A stretch of 24,769 bases of DNA. It comes from Clostridiaceae bacterium. GTDB taxonomy: Bacteria > Bacillota_A > Clostridia > Clostridiales > Clostridiaceae. The notes under the pieces are model-generated. The model worked only from the letters and a program-made list of their open reading frames with translations, searched no databases and was not told the origin of the DNA. The number at the start of each line of letters is the position of its first letter. Positions within the stretch are counted from its first letter, which is position 1. This document shows, in pieces, positions 24,068-24,769 of this stretch. Position numbers and translations under genes: made by a program. The stretch covers positions 1-24,769 of the forward strand of contig JAQSXU010000044.1 in NCBI GenBank assembly GCA_029256485.1, in the 5' to 3' direction.

Positions 24068-24378
24068 TTAACCTTCCAACTTTTCATAGTGTATTCTTTT
24101 TTCATCAAATCTATCTATAAATTTATTTTCCTGTCCATCTGGGTATCCCAGTGCAATTACACAAAATGGTTTTAAGTTTTCCTTTAAATTAAACATTTTC
24201 TTTATATAATCTACTCTTTCTTTAATTGGTGCCGCTCCAAGCCATACTGCACCAAGATCTAACTCAACAGCTTCAAGCAAAATATTTTCAGCTGCTGCTT
24301 TCCTGCAGATAGAGCCTGCATTGCAGCTCTATGAAGCTTTTCTATTGGTTTTCCTCATATTTTCTTATACTTCTTCTG
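24068..24378 (-). pseudogene. nitroreductase family, decayed and interrupted
   Basis: A remnant of an FMN-dependent nitroreductase. Read on the minus strand, the piece next to the mobile element encodes RRSIRKYEEN, then a +1 shift gives PIEKLHRAAMQALSAGKQQ; both belong to the N-terminal flavin-binding part (typical form RRSIRKYEEKP...RAAMQAPSAGNQQPW). The sequence then jumps to another frame encoding AAENILLEAVELDLGAVWLG and the normal C-terminus ending DRFDEKRIHYEKLEG. So one A is missing from a short A run, and the middle of the gene is deleted, with the join at a GCAGCAG repeat near 24292-24298. An in-frame TAG at 24329-24331 closes the C-terminal frame. The very N-terminus is cut off by the mobile element. 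It cannot make a working enzyme. Confidence 0.8.
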
Positions 24379-24489
24379 GTGAACTACCACCACCTAAGAG
24401 GTGGATGGCTTCGTGGTCAATACTACTACCGTAGCAAGTTTACCCACGCTATCAAGGTCGCTCCGACCTCTCTAACAATATATCTTTTA
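24379..24489 (-). ncRNA. probable omega-RNA (TnpB guide RNA scaffold)
   Basis: The 111 bases between the tnpB stop and the element end contain compact hairpins: AGGTCG-GAG-CGACCT and CCACCT-CTT-AGGTGG. Between them is a GC-richer segment (GTGGGTAAACTTGCTACGG) unlike the surrounding AT-rich DNA. In IS605-family elements this region is transcribed as the TnpB guide RNA, whose scaffold can extend into the 3' part of tnpB and whose guide is the host sequence beyond the element end. Here the guide would start at 24378 and run into the nitroreductase remnant. Exact ends are not determined. Confidence 0.62.
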
Positions 24490-24769
24490 TTACATTGCTA
24501 GTTTTAGTAGGTTTTTACTGGCATTTATATCTCTATCCATTATCATTCCACACACTGGGCATTCATAGGTCCTACAAGATAAGTCTTTTGTTTGGCTTGA
24601 TTGATTCCCACAATTAGAGCATAACTGACTACTTGCATAATTTGATGGTGCTATTATTATTTCTCTGCCGTACCATTTAGCTTTATATGTGAGCATTGTT
24701 CTAAATTCTGACCAGCTGACATCAGCTATTGCCTTAGCTAATTTATGATTTTTTATCATGTTATTTACT
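24490..24769 (-). CDS. tnpB: TnpB RNA-guided nuclease/transposase accessory, C-terminal part
   Basis: The last ~93 residues of TnpB, open to the window edge, so the N-terminal part is missing from view. MIKNHKLAKAIADVSWSEFR and KAKWYGREIIIAPSNYASSQ precede the zinc ribbon, with CSNC and CPVC as the two Cys pairs. MDRDINASKNLL carries the last RuvC Asp. These motifs are intact, so nothing visible argues against an active nuclease. TnpB uses an RNA from the element end to cut the empty donor site and so favours keeping the element. Confidence 0.87.
   Translation of the reverse strand, partial: VNNMIKNHKLAKAIADVSWSEFRTMLTYKAKWYGREIIIAPSNYASSQLCSNCGNQSSQTKDLSCRTYECPVCGMIMDRDINASKNLLKLAM

Larger units (their letters stand above)
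24379..24769 (-). mobile_element. IS200/IS605-type element, right part
   Basis: The visible part holds the TnpB C-terminus and a structured non-coding right end terminating in GTAGTTCAC next to the nitroreductase remnant. Such elements have no terminal inverted repeats; they use subterminal hairpins and insert without target duplication. The right-end hairpin CCACCT-CTT-AGGTGG lies just before the end. The left end, and any tnpA, would lie beyond the window. Confidence 0.75.

Overview
This is low-GC DNA from an anaerobic Firmicute, most likely a Clostridium-type acetogen or close relative. The evidence is the AT-rich codon use, strong GGAGG-type ribosome sites, an anaerobic CO-dehydrogenase homologue, an iron-sulfur flavoprotein, and clostridial-style PTS and LevR-type regulation. 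The species cannot be fixed from the sequence. No rRNA, tRNA or CRISPR array was seen.

Left part (1-5600), plus strand: the end of an AI-2E-family membrane protein; a secreted cell-wall-binding protein with seven ~20-residue aromatic repeats and an unrecognised C-terminal domain; then a TetR regulator, ABC ATPase and FtsX-type permease operon. That operon has a near-consensus promoter covered by nested inverted repeats, the likely TetR operator.

Middle (5600-14950), minus strand: a sugar uptake locus. A LevR-type sigma-54 activator with PRD and PTS-like domains lies upstream of two mannose-family PTS systems. The first (EIIB, EIIC, EIID, EIIA) resembles AgaVWEF for galactosamine or N-acetylgalactosamine. 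It is followed by an AgaS-like SIS-domain isomerase/deaminase and a second PTS (EIIA, EIIB and a single-chain EIIC-EIID fusion). A near-perfect -24/-12 sigma-54 promoter precedes the first EIIB gene and sits in one arm of the long inverted repeat that follows the regulator gene. A dyad inside the regulator's last codons is a candidate enhancer site.

Right part (14950-24769): aspartase (aspA) divergent from an Lrp/AsnC regulator; a short BFD-type [2Fe-2S] protein, a haem/flavin ferric-reductase-like oxidoreductase and a CDP-alcohol phosphatidyltransferase; an EamA transporter; an iron-sulfur flavoprotein divergent from an HxlR regulator; and a CooS homologue. In this CooS the residue equivalent to active-site Cys295 is Glu, so it is probably a CooS-V-like hybrid-cluster enzyme rather than a true CO dehydrogenase. 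The window ends in a decayed nitroreductase gene interrupted by an IS200/IS605-type element, of which the TnpB C-terminus and the right end/omega-RNA region are visible.
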